Source: Lachnospiraceae bacterium
GTDB lineage: Bacteria; Bacillota; Clostridia; Lachnospirales; Lachnospiraceae
Direction of reading: 5' to 3'
NCBI GenBank assembly: GCA_014804425.1
Contig: JAAUZV010000004.1
Span: 1 to 64,000, forward strand
Length of the DNA stretch: 64,000 nucleotides
A model generated the notes under the pieces. The model made no database searches. It had not been told where the DNA came from and saw only the letters and a list, made by a program, of their open reading frames with translations. Position numbers and translations under genes: made by a program. Numbering within the stretch: the first letter of the stretch is position 1; every line of letters begins with the position of its first letter. Shown one piece after another: positions 24,473 through 32,782 of the stretch.

Positions 24473-25234
24473 TTACCACCCCATTTCTTTGATGAATTCA
24501 TCAAGTTTTTCCGCTCTTTCGGTATTGTCCTGCTCAAATTTCCCCAGATCGCACTCGCCAAAAATTGTTCCGTCTTTAATATAAATGATACGATTTCCCC
24601 GCAGGGCTGATTTTTTGTCGTGCGTAACCATGACAATGCTCTGCCCTTTCTTGTGAAGCGAAGTAAATACATCAAGGACCGCCCCCGAATTGGCAGAATT
24701 TAACGCACCTGTCGGCTCGTCCGCAAAAAGCACATTGGGACTGTTGATCACTGCCCTGACAATCCCTGCCCTTTGTGCTTCGCCTCCCGAAATTTGGGAA
24801 GATGTTTTTCTCCACGTATTTTCAGGAATATTTACCAAAGAAAACAGCTCCTTGGCACGGTTTTCGATCTCTTCCCTGTCTTTGCTTGTGAGTACCCCTG
24901 CTGTAATGACGTTATCCATAAGGTTCATCTTATCGATCAGATAAATCTGTTGGAACACGAATCCACACTGCTTCCGCCGAAATACCGCTAACCTGTCATT
25001 GTTCAGCTTCGTGATGTCCGTTCCGTCAAAATGAATCTCCCCACCGTCCGGCTTATCCATCCCTGAAAGGGAATACATCAGGGTAGACTTGCCTGCCCCG
25101 GATGAACCCATGATAACAGTAAAATCCCCCTTGTAAATATCAATATTCAGGTCTGAATAAATCACCTGTATACTATCACCTTTTCCAAAAGCTTTTTTCA
25201 AATGCTTTGCCGATATGACTGTTTGTTTGTTCAT
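24473..25234 (-). CDS. ABC transporter ATP-binding protein
   Basis: 253 residues; ATG at 25234 after AGAAAGGGGA. Walker A GSSGAGKST (residues 43-51), signature ISGGEAQRAGIVRA, Walker B VLFADEPTGALN, H-loop VTHD. The pattern is that of LolD/MacB-type ATPases that pair with FtsX-like permeases, here the gene just downstream. First gene of the ATPase-permease-XRE operon, which ends at the terminator at 21209. Confidence 0.92.
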   Translation of the reverse strand: MNKQTVISAKHLKKAFGKGDSIQVIYSDLNIDIYKGDFTVIMGSSGAGKSTLMYSLSGMDKPDGGEIHFDGTDITKLNNDRLAVFRRKQCGFVFQQIYLIDKMNLMDNVITAGVLTSKDREEIENRAKELFSLVNIPENTWRKTSSQISGGEAQRAGIVRAVINSPNVLFADEPTGALNSANSGAVLDVFTSLHKKGQSIVMVTHDKKSALRGNRIIYIKDGTIFGECDLGKFEQDNTERAEKLDEFIKEMGW

Positions 25235-25479
25235 AAATAATCCCCTTTCTTTTTATGATGCGACAACCATAACAAAAAAGTCTAAGTTTCACCACCAACA
25301 GTTGTATCCATTTGATTTTTTTCATGCAACTTTCCGTCACCAAGCGGCTTTATCAAGTTGAAAAGTTTTAAAAAATAAAATATAATTAATATATCTGTAC
25401 TTTTTTATTCTATTGTCCGAAGCGTGTTCGATCATGCGGCAAATGCAACATTAGCATTATAAAAGGTGGAGGGAAAGTT

Positions 25480-26775
25480 ATGCAGAAGATAAAGAGCGGA
25501 AAGCTCCTGGAAATCATAAACATCATTCTCCCAATCGTTATCGTGGCAGGGGTTATCGTCCTCTTACTGCAGAATTACCTATACAATTCTCGCGAAAGAA
25601 TATGCAGCTTTTCCGACGCCACGCGCGAAGGAACGTCTATGGTCTTCGACGACATGATTGTGAACCTGGCGCCAAGAGGCGGTGATTCGGGTTCGTGGAT
25701 AAGCACCAAACTTTATGACAACGATGGAACGCTCATTTATATGTCAACCGTCGGCACGATATACGAAATGGAGATCATTAACAATTCCGCCAACAACCTT
25801 TGCGATTGGAGCGTCATGATCCGCATTCCCGAAGAGATGTGCCTAAACGACGCATGGGACGGTGACGTTGAGTTCCATCAGAATGTAAACTCGGGCAGCG
25901 AACAAGTTCAGGCGATAAAAATTCCCCAATACTCCAATTACGACATAACCATCGAGCATTACTTAACGCCGATCGGACTCATGGTCAAGCTGTACGAGGG
26001 AGACCATTTCGTTTTTTACCCCAACGCGGAGGCGAACGACGTCAGCATCATGGGCCGAAAGTCGCCTACTGTGACGGGCAGCGTGAAAATTGGCTTTATC
26101 ACGTACATCCCTTCAAAAGCTGAAGACTACGTTGCGGATTTTTCCGTAGGAGAGATACACTATCACCTCCATGCAAGTATTCTAAACAATCCGTTTTTCT
26201 TGGTGCTCTGCGGGCTGACCGTCGCATGGATGATCAGCTTTATCACGATGATCGCCATAAAGGTGAACATAAAGCGTTATGTGGAGCAGCAGAAACGCGA
26301 CAAGGAGATCATCGAGCAGACGATGCAGACGATCGTTAATTTCATCGAGGCAAAAGACCCGATCACAAAGGGACACTCGCTCCGCGTGGCGCAGTATTCC
26401 AAGATGATCGCCGAAAAGCTGAATTTTTCGGAGGCTGAATGCGAGCAGATCTACTGGATAGCGCTCATGCACGACTGCGGCAAAATATATATACCCGATG
26501 AAATACTCGGGAAGCCCGGAAAGCTCACGAACGAGGAATACGACACAATGAAGAAGCACACCGTGTTCGGCGGAGAGATCCTTCGCGATTTTAATGCGAT
26601 AGACAGCATCCGAACAGGCGCGATGTTCCACCACGAGCGGTACGACGGAAAAGGCTATCCCAACGGACTTGCCGGCGATGAAATCCCCCTCATTGCACGC
26701 ATAATCTGTGCGTCGGACGCATTTGATGCGATGAACAGCCTCCGTTGCTACCGCCCCCCCTTTCCGACGACGTGA
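25480..26775 (+). CDS. Membrane-anchored HD-GYP domain phosphodiesterase, frameshifted near its end
   Basis: 431 codons; ATG at 25480 after AAAGGTGGAGGG. An N-terminal membrane span (IINIILPIVIVAGVIVLLLQ), an extracellular domain of about 190 residues, a second span (FFLVLCGLTVAWMISFITMI), then an HD-GYP domain: KDPITKGHSLRVAQYSKMIA, HDCGKIYIPDEILGKPGKLT, and HHERYDGKGYPNGLAGDEIP. HD-GYP proteins degrade cyclic di-GMP. At 26754-26760 a run of seven C throws the frame, which stops at 26775. With one more C it would read RPPLSDDVIISELKSNRGTQ and end at 26897. All catalytic motifs precede the break, so the product may still work. Confidence 0.85.
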   Translation: MQKIKSGKLLEIINIILPIVIVAGVIVLLLQNYLYNSRERICSFSDATREGTSMVFDDMIVNLAPRGGDSGSWISTKLYDNDGTLIYMSTVGTIYEMEIINNSANNLCDWSVMIRIPEEMCLNDAWDGDVEFHQNVNSGSEQVQAIKIPQYSNYDITIEHYLTPIGLMVKLYEGDHFVFYPNAEANDVSIMGRKSPTVTGSVKIGFITYIPSKAEDYVADFSVGEIHYHLHASILNNPFFLVLCGLTVAWMISFITMIAIKVNIKRYVEQQKRDKEIIEQTMQTIVNFIEAKDPITKGHSLRVAQYSKMIAEKLNFSEAECEQIYWIALMHDCGKIYIPDEILGKPGKLTNEEYDTMKKHTVFGGEILRDFNAIDSIRTGAMFHHERYDGKGYPNGLAGDEIPLIARIICASDAFDAMNSLRCYRPPFPTT

Positions 26776-26946
26776 TCATCAGCGAGCTGAAAAGCAACAG
26801 GGGAACACAGTTTGATCCCGTTATTATCGACTGCCTTCTGTCCCTTATAGAAAGCGGAAACATTACAATAACGAAAAAAGCAGAAAATCATGCATAAATG
26901 CGTTCAGAAACGTAGGATCGCAATACCGATGTCAAATAAAGACAGC

Positions 26947-27012
26947 AAAAACCGCCCTGCTGTCCGGATATGATCAAACTGTTAATCATACCCGGACAAC
27001 AGGGCGGTTTAT
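26947..27012. terminator. Long bidirectional terminator
   Basis: AAAACCGCCCTGCTGTCCGG pairs with CCGGACAACAGGGCGGTTT, with an inner helix TATGAT/ATCATA. Convergent genes flank it: HD-GYP on the plus strand and the aryl-acid operon on the minus strand. Both sides carry an A or T run. Confidence 0.85.
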
Positions 27013-27032
27013 TTCAAAGTGAAAAACAAAAC

Positions 27033-27479
27033 TTAATGAATCCCGAGATCTTCTCCCGTGATCGTACCGATGCCGTTCTTTTCAAGAAGCGCCGTCAGCC
27101 CGTCTGTGTCCGCCACGCGGAAGATCATGCACGCCTGCCCGTCCTTCTGACCGAAGACAGAGTACATATACTCCACATCTATCTCTGCCCGCGAAATCAC
27201 ACCAAGCACCTTACCAAGCCCACCGGGCGTATCCGGAACCGTCACACCCACAACAGGCGTCATGGTCAGGACAAAGCCCTGCTCTAAGAGAATGGAGGAA
27301 GCCTTTGAAGCATCGTCCACAATCAGCCGCAGAACGCCGTAATCCGCGGTCTCCGCAATATTGATTGCCCGCATGTTCACCTGATTTTCCGAGAGAATAC
27401 CGGTAATGTCCGCAAGCTGTCCCGCTTTATTTTCCAGAAATACAGAAATCTGAGGTATTGTCATCTTTTTCTCGTCCAT
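27033..27479 (-). CDS. Tandem ACT domain protein
   Basis: 148 residues; ATG at 27479 after GGAGGAGG. Two ACT domains: residues 8-75 (QISVFLENKAGQLADITGIL) and 78-148 (VPDTPGGLGKVLGVISRAEI). ACT domains bind amino acids. Stand-alone tandem ACT proteins are frequently encoded next to phenylacetate-CoA ligase and indolepyruvate oxidoreductase genes, where they may sense aromatic or branched amino acids. Last gene of the seven-gene operon, 17 bases after paaK. Confidence 0.9.
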   Translation of the reverse strand: MDEKKMTIPQISVFLENKAGQLADITGILSENQVNMRAINIAETADYGVLRLIVDDASKASSILLEQGFVLTMTPVVGVTVPDTPGGLGKVLGVISRAEIDVEYMYSVFGQKDGQACMIFRVADTDGLTALLEKNGIGTITGEDLGIH

Positions 27480-27496
27480 CTTATTCCTCCTCCATT

Positions 27497-28795
27497 TTAT
27501 ATTTTCCGCTTGTCAATCACGCGCACTGCCTTGCCCTCGCTTCTGGTAATGGACTTGGGCGCCACCAGACGCACCTTGGCATAGATGCCCAGCATCGCCT
27601 TGAGCGCGGACACTAAGCCTTTCTCCATCTCCGTGATCTTACCCAGATTGTCGGAGAAATTCTCAGGTGACATCTCCACCATAACCTCCAGCGTGTCGGA
27701 ATTGTTGACCCGATCCACAATGATCTGATAGTTTGCGGGATATCCCTGCTCCAGAAGCACCGTCTCGATCTGGGAAGGGAATACGTTGACACCCTTGACA
27801 ATGAGCATGTCATCGCTTCTGCCCATCGGCTTGCTCATCTTAACATGGGTACGGCCGCAGGAGCATTTCTTTCTGGTCAATACGCAGATGTCTCTGGTGC
27901 GATAACGAAGAAGCGGAAAAGCCTCCTTGGTAATGGCGGTAAACACCAACTCACCCTTGCTGCCCTCGGGAAGAACCTCCCCTGTATCCGGATCGATGAT
28001 CTCGGCAATAAAATGATCCTCATTGATATGCATGCCGGTCTGCTCACTGCACTCAAAGGAAACGCCGGGGCCGCTGGTCTCCGTGAGTCCGTAGATATCA
28101 TAGGCCTTGATCCCCAGTTTATTCTGGATATCCTGACGCATCTCCTCGCTCCATGCCTCAGCTCCGAAAATTCCGGCTTTCAGCTTGATCTTGTCCCTCA
28201 GTCCCCGCTCGTGAATGGACTCAGCCAGATACGCGGCATAAGAAGGCGTACAGCACAGAATCGTAGCCTCCAGATCCACCATAAACTGCAGCTGGCGATC
28301 CGTATTGCCCGACGACATGGGAAGTGTCAGACACCCTACCTTGTGGCTGCCTCCGTTGAGTCCGGGGCCTCCGGTAAAAAGACCATATCCATAGCAGACA
28401 TGACAGACGTCCTCGTTGGTTCCGCCTGCTGCCACAATGGCACGGGCACAGCAGTCCTCCCACAGGTCAATATCATGCTGAGTGTAAAATGCTACTACCC
28501 TGCGGCCGGTGGTGCCCGATGTGGACTGGATGCGGACACAGTCCTTAAGCGGCTTCCCCATCAAACCGTAGGGGTAAGCATCCCGCAGATCATCCTTCGT
28601 CAAAAAGGGCAGTTTGTACAGATCATCCACACTCTGAATATCATCGGGAGTAACTCCCTTCTCCTCCATTTTCGCGCGATAGTAAGGCACATTGTCCCAC
28701 ACGTGGCGCACCTGTCTGACCAGCCGCTCATTCTGCCATGCAAGAATCTGCTCCCGGTCCGCGGTCTCAATTTCTTTTTGATAATACCGTTCCAT
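27497..28795 (-). CDS. paaK: Phenylacetate-CoA ligase
   Basis: 432 residues, full length for the family. Adenylation motifs: IQSTSGTTGRRVVAFYTQHD (ATP phosphate loop), DIYGLTETSGPG, YRTRDICVLTRKKCSCGRTH and the C-terminal GRSDDMLIVKGVNVFPSQIE. The enzyme converts phenylacetate or a related aryl acid, with ATP and CoA, to aryl-acetyl-CoA and AMP. With iorAB directly upstream in transcription, the natural reading is interconversion of aryl-pyruvates, aryl-acetyl-CoA and aryl-acetates. 34 bases separate it from iorB. Confidence 0.92.
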   Translation of the reverse strand: MERYYQKEIETADREQILAWQNERLVRQVRHVWDNVPYYRAKMEEKGVTPDDIQSVDDLYKLPFLTKDDLRDAYPYGLMGKPLKDCVRIQSTSGTTGRRVVAFYTQHDIDLWEDCCARAIVAAGGTNEDVCHVCYGYGLFTGGPGLNGGSHKVGCLTLPMSSGNTDRQLQFMVDLEATILCCTPSYAAYLAESIHERGLRDKIKLKAGIFGAEAWSEEMRQDIQNKLGIKAYDIYGLTETSGPGVSFECSEQTGMHINEDHFIAEIIDPDTGEVLPEGSKGELVFTAITKEAFPLLRYRTRDICVLTRKKCSCGRTHVKMSKPMGRSDDMLIVKGVNVFPSQIETVLLEQGYPANYQIIVDRVNNSDTLEVMVEMSPENFSDNLGKITEMEKGLVSALKAMLGIYAKVRLVAPKSITRSEGKAVRVIDKRKI

Positions 28796-28828
28796 AAGCT
28801 TTTTCCCCTTCTTTATTTTATTTATTTC

Positions 28829-29401
28829 TCATGAATTCCAGCCAAGCTGAAATGCCTTCCTGTTCATCTCCAGAAATTTAGGCGGCACGCTTTGTTCTAT
28901 GGCATCCTGCCACTCCTCCTGCGTAAAGTCAAAGTATCTGGCGAGCCTGCCCATGAGCACCAGATTCACTGCCTTGCTGCTTCCCGCTTCCTCCGCCAGG
29001 GCAAGCGCATCCAGTGCATCCACATTACCCCCCAGCTTATTCAGTTTCTCTTCCAGATTCTCCGGATATGCGGCCACACCTGCGATCACCGGCATGGGAT
29101 TGATCTTTTGGCTGTTGACAATGATCCTGCCGCCCGGCCTTAAATATTCCGTATAACGCGCCGCTTCTAAAAGCTCAAAGGAAAGAATGCAATCCGCCTG
29201 CCCCTTATCGATAATGGGGGAATAAACCCTGTCGCCCCAGCGGACATAAGTGACAACACTTCCTCCCCGCTGGCTCATGCCATGTACCTCGCTGACCTTC
29301 ACATCATATCCTCTGCTAAGGAGCAGGCGTCCCAGAAGCTTGCTTGCAAGCAAGGTTCCCTGTCCGCCGACACCCACGATCATGATATTCTTCGTTTCCA
29401 T
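28829..29401 (-). CDS. iorB: Indolepyruvate:ferredoxin oxidoreductase, beta subunit
   Basis: 190 residues; ATG at 29401. The gamma-type domain of 2-oxoacid oxidoreductases: NIMIVGVGGQGTLLASKLLG, KVSEVHGMSQRGGSVVTYVR, and the tail QSVPPKFLEMNRKAFQLGW. With the alpha subunit it oxidatively decarboxylates aryl-pyruvates to aryl-acetyl-CoA, passing electrons to ferredoxin; the reaction is reversible. The order iorA-iorB-paaK on one strand is a well-known association. Confidence 0.93.
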   Translation of the reverse strand: METKNIMIVGVGGQGTLLASKLLGRLLLSRGYDVKVSEVHGMSQRGGSVVTYVRWGDRVYSPIIDKGQADCILSFELLEAARYTEYLRPGGRIIVNSQKINPMPVIAGVAAYPENLEEKLNKLGGNVDALDALALAEEAGSSKAVNLVLMGRLARYFDFTQEEWQDAIEQSVPPKFLEMNRKAFQLGWNS

Positions 29402-29439
29402 ATTTTATCTCCATTCTGGTGTGTGTTCGTAACATACCT

Positions 29440-31179
29440 TCAATTCTTATCTGAGCCAAGCGCACCGAATTTGCAGAGCTGCCCGCAAACGCCGCAGCCT
29501 ACGCAGAGCGTCGTATCGATCTTTGCCTTGCCATCCTCCATGCTTATGGCAGGACAGCCAATGCTCATACATGCCTTACATCCTTTACACTTCTCCGTAT
29601 CCGCACAGATCGGCCCCGGATGCTTCACATATTTTAACAGCGCACAGGGACGGCGTGAAATAATAACGGAAGGCTCGTTCGCTGCAAGCTCCTCCCTGAT
29701 CACCGTCTGGCAGGTTTCCAGATCGTAGGGATCCACCACTCTTACCCGTTCGATTCCTACCGCATGGCACAGACTCTCCAGATCGATCTTGGTACAGGGG
29801 TCTCCTTTCAGGTTATAACCGGTGGTTGGATTCTGCTGATGCCCCGTCATTCCCGTGATGGAGTTGTCCAATATGATCACGGTAGCGTTCGATTCGTTGT
29901 AAGCGATATTGATCAGTCCGGTTACACCGGAATGGATAAATGTGGAATCGCCTATGACCGCCACGGTCCTTCCTGCATTCTCCTCATCGCCCGCCTTGAC
30001 GAAACCGTGGAGTCCCGACACGGAAGCTCCCATGCACACAGTGGTATCAATGGCGCCAAGAGGCGCTACGGCTCCCAGCGTATAGCACCCGATATCTCCA
30101 AGCACCGTAAGCTTTAATTTTTTCAAAACATAAAAGATGCTGCGGTGGGGACAGCCCGCGCACATAACCGGGGGTCTGGCAGGGATGTTTTCATCCAGGG
30201 ACGCGCCCGTCCGCACTTTTCCTCCGAGCTTCTCTTTCACCACATTCTGGCTCAGCTCTCCGATATTGGAAAACAGGTCTTTTCCGGACACGGAAAGACC
30301 CAGATTCCTGCAATGGGTCTCAATAAAGCCGTCCAGCTCCTCCACTACCACAAGCTTTTCGACTGACGCCGCAAAATCCCTGATCTTCTGCTCCGGCATC
30401 GGCCAGATCATGCCAAGCTTCAAAACGGGATAGGTATCTCCAAAGGCTTCTTTCACATACTGATAGGAGGTGGAAGATGTAATGATACCGCACGACTTAT
30501 CGCTGCCCTCCTCGACCCTGTTGATCTCCGCCGTCTCAGCCCAGTCTCTCAATGCCAAGGTGCGCTCCTCCACTTCCGGATGACGTTTCTTTGCATTGGC
30601 GGGCATCATAATATATTTCGCCGGATTCTTCTCGTATTTCCTCTGCTCCGGAAGCACCCTCTCTCCCGACTCCACAACGCTCTGGGAATGGCTGACGCGG
30701 GTACACATCTTCATGAGAACCGCCGTATCAAATTGTTCCGAAAGCTCATAGGCCAGCTTCGCAAACGTAAGCGCCTCCGCGGAATCCGAGGGCTCCAGCA
30801 TGGGAATCTTTGCGGCCTGCGCGTAATGTCGGGAATCCTGTTCATTCTGAGAGCTGTGCATGCCGGCATCATCGGCCACACCGATCACCAGCCCTGCGTT
30901 CACGCCGGTATAGGAAATGGTAAAAAGCGGGTCCGCCGCTACATTCAGACCCACGTGTTTCATGCCGCAGAAGCTCCTCTTCCCCGCCAGAGAAGCACCC
31001 AGCGCCGCCTCGAGCGCCACCTTTTCGTTGGGCGCCCACTCCGCATACAGCTCCTCGTATTTCGCGGCACATTCGGTAATCTCCGTGCTGGGCGTTCCAG
31101 GATAGCTGGATACGAAGCAGCAGCCTGCTTCATAAAGACCTCTGGCAAACGCCTCGTTGCCAAGCATCAGTGTTTTCAT
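29440..31179 (-). CDS. iorA: Indolepyruvate:ferredoxin oxidoreductase, alpha subunit
   Basis: 579 residues; ATG at 31179 after a GGGAGGTACAA site. Pyrimidine-binding domain at the N-terminus (FVSSYPGTPSTEITE), thiamine diphosphate domain with GDIGCYTLGA and VAVIGDSTFIHSGVTGLINI, and at the C-terminus a two-cluster ferredoxin domain (CADTEKCKGCKACM, CVGCGVCGQLC). All cofactor motifs are present. Substrates of the family are indolepyruvate, phenylpyruvate and 4-hydroxyphenylpyruvate. It follows the symporter gene by 30 bases. Confidence 0.94.
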   Translation of the reverse strand: MKTLMLGNEAFARGLYEAGCCFVSSYPGTPSTEITECAAKYEELYAEWAPNEKVALEAALGASLAGKRSFCGMKHVGLNVAADPLFTISYTGVNAGLVIGVADDAGMHSSQNEQDSRHYAQAAKIPMLEPSDSAEALTFAKLAYELSEQFDTAVLMKMCTRVSHSQSVVESGERVLPEQRKYEKNPAKYIMMPANAKKRHPEVEERTLALRDWAETAEINRVEEGSDKSCGIITSSTSYQYVKEAFGDTYPVLKLGMIWPMPEQKIRDFAASVEKLVVVEELDGFIETHCRNLGLSVSGKDLFSNIGELSQNVVKEKLGGKVRTGASLDENIPARPPVMCAGCPHRSIFYVLKKLKLTVLGDIGCYTLGAVAPLGAIDTTVCMGASVSGLHGFVKAGDEENAGRTVAVIGDSTFIHSGVTGLINIAYNESNATVIILDNSITGMTGHQQNPTTGYNLKGDPCTKIDLESLCHAVGIERVRVVDPYDLETCQTVIREELAANEPSVIISRRPCALLKYVKHPGPICADTEKCKGCKACMSIGCPAISMEDGKAKIDTTLCVGCGVCGQLCKFGALGSDKN

Positions 31180-31209
31180 ATGTATTGTACCTCCCTAATC
31201 TAGTTGCGT

Positions 31210-32754
31210 CTATTCACCGATGGAATCCTTTACGGAAACCGTCACCTTTTTCTCGTAGCAGGAAAAAATCTCCTCCAGCGTTTTCTGCTCAGGCGCTTTG
31301 GTCACCATACTTACCACCGGCACGATGACAAGTCCTGCCAGCATACAGAATGCGCCGGCATTGATCGGCGACTGCAGGTACGCGGGAAAGCTTGTGCGGA
31401 AGAAAATATTTGCAAGCATCACGACCGTAGAGAACACAAAACTCACCCAGCATGCCACTCTGGTTGTCCGCTTCCAATATAAACCATAGAGGAAGGGTGC
31501 CAAAAACGCGCCGGCCAGCGCTCCCCAGCTCACACCCATGAGCTGCGCGATAAAGGTGACATTGGAGCGGTACTGAATCAGTGCGATAACCACGGAAATC
31601 GCGATAAACACTACCAAAAGAGCCCGCATCCATCTGACCTGTTTCTTTTCATCCATCTCTTTTATAATATTACCTTTTATAAAGTCCAGGGTCAAGGTGG
31701 AGCTTGATGCCAAAACCAGAGAAGAAAGCGTGGACATGGAGGCAGAAAGCACCAAAATGACAACCACCGCGATCAGGATCGTGGGAAGACCTGACAGCAT
31801 GGTGGGCACAACCGAATCATAGCCGTTTGCCGCTATATCGATCTTGTCACTGAAAAGTCTGCCGAAACCGCCCAGGAAATAACAGCCGCCGGATACGATG
31901 GCCGCAAATATGGTGGAGATGACCATACCCTTATTGATCGCATTCTCACTTTTGATCGCATAAAACTTCTGCACCATCTGCGGCAGACCCCAGGTTCCGA
32001 GGCTGGTGAGTATCACCACGCCCAGAAGGTTCGCAGGGTCGGGTCCAAAGAAAGAATTAAATACCCCCGGCGCCGCGGAGACCGTCTCGTCGCTCACCGA
32101 CGCCAGCGCATCAAGCGACGCCAAAAAGCCTCCCTGACTGTTTAACACCGCAACGATCACGGCAATAATGCCGAAGATCATGATCATGCCTTGGATAAAA
32201 TCGTTGATAGCGGTTGCCATATAGCCGCCGGCAATGACATAGATGCCGGTAAGCACCGCCATGGCGATCACGCACACACTGTAATCTATATCAAACGCCA
32301 TAGCAAACAGGCGGCTTAATCCATTGTAAAGACTTGCCGTGTAAGGAATCAAAAAAATAAAGATGATCACCGACGCCGCCAGTTTTAAACTCCTGCTCTC
32401 AAAACGCCTGCCGAAAAATTCCGGCATGGTGGCGCTGTTTAAATGCTGCGTCATAATACGGGTACGGCGTCCCAGCACCGCCCAGGCAAGAAGAGAGCCT
32501 ATAAAGGCATTTCCAAGACCCGCCCATGTAGCGGCAATCCCGTATTTCCAGCCGAACTGTCCCGCATAACCCACAAATACCACCGCTGAGAAATAGCTTG
32601 TTCCATAGGCAAACGCGGTAAGCCAGGGACCAACGCTCCTGCCTCCCAGCACAAACCCGTTGACATCGGTGGCGTGCCGGCGGCAATAAAGTCCGATTCC
32701 GATCATGACGCCGAAAAAAATGATAAGCATGAACAGCTTGATAAAAAGCTCCAT
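31210..32754 (-). CDS. Sodium:solute symporter (SSS family)
   Basis: 514 residues with about 13 membrane spans; ATG at 32754. Family segments: GTSYFSAVVFVGYAGQFGWK, TAINDFIQGMIMIFG, SASMSTLSSLVLASSSTLTL (sodium site region) and WGALAGAFLAPFLYGLYWKR. SSS proteins bring in organic acids, proline or pantothenate with Na+. Its position between the acyl-CoA synthetase and iorA suggests uptake of the acid that the operon metabolises. The substrate is inferred only from context. Confidence 0.9.
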   Translation of the reverse strand: MELFIKLFMLIIFFGVMIGIGLYCRRHATDVNGFVLGGRSVGPWLTAFAYGTSYFSAVVFVGYAGQFGWKYGIAATWAGLGNAFIGSLLAWAVLGRRTRIMTQHLNSATMPEFFGRRFESRSLKLAASVIIFIFLIPYTASLYNGLSRLFAMAFDIDYSVCVIAMAVLTGIYVIAGGYMATAINDFIQGMIMIFGIIAVIVAVLNSQGGFLASLDALASVSDETVSAAPGVFNSFFGPDPANLLGVVILTSLGTWGLPQMVQKFYAIKSENAINKGMVISTIFAAIVSGGCYFLGGFGRLFSDKIDIAANGYDSVVPTMLSGLPTILIAVVVILVLSASMSTLSSLVLASSSTLTLDFIKGNIIKEMDEKKQVRWMRALLVVFIAISVVIALIQYRSNVTFIAQLMGVSWGALAGAFLAPFLYGLYWKRTTRVACWVSFVFSTVVMLANIFFRTSFPAYLQSPINAGAFCMLAGLVIVPVVSMVTKAPEQKTLEEIFSCYEKKVTVSVKDSIGE

Positions 32755-32782
32755 TTCGTATTCTCCTTTTTCCAGTTTCCGC

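Noticed and set aside
27845-28834. Long plus-strand open frame (329 codons) opposite paaK
   Set aside because: Exactly antisense to a well-supported gene, rich in Arg/Leu/His as expected from a GC-biased shadow frame, and no start signal.
30580-31203. Plus-strand frame of 207 codons opposite iorA
   Set aside because: Shadow of a clear coding gene; composition is not protein-like.
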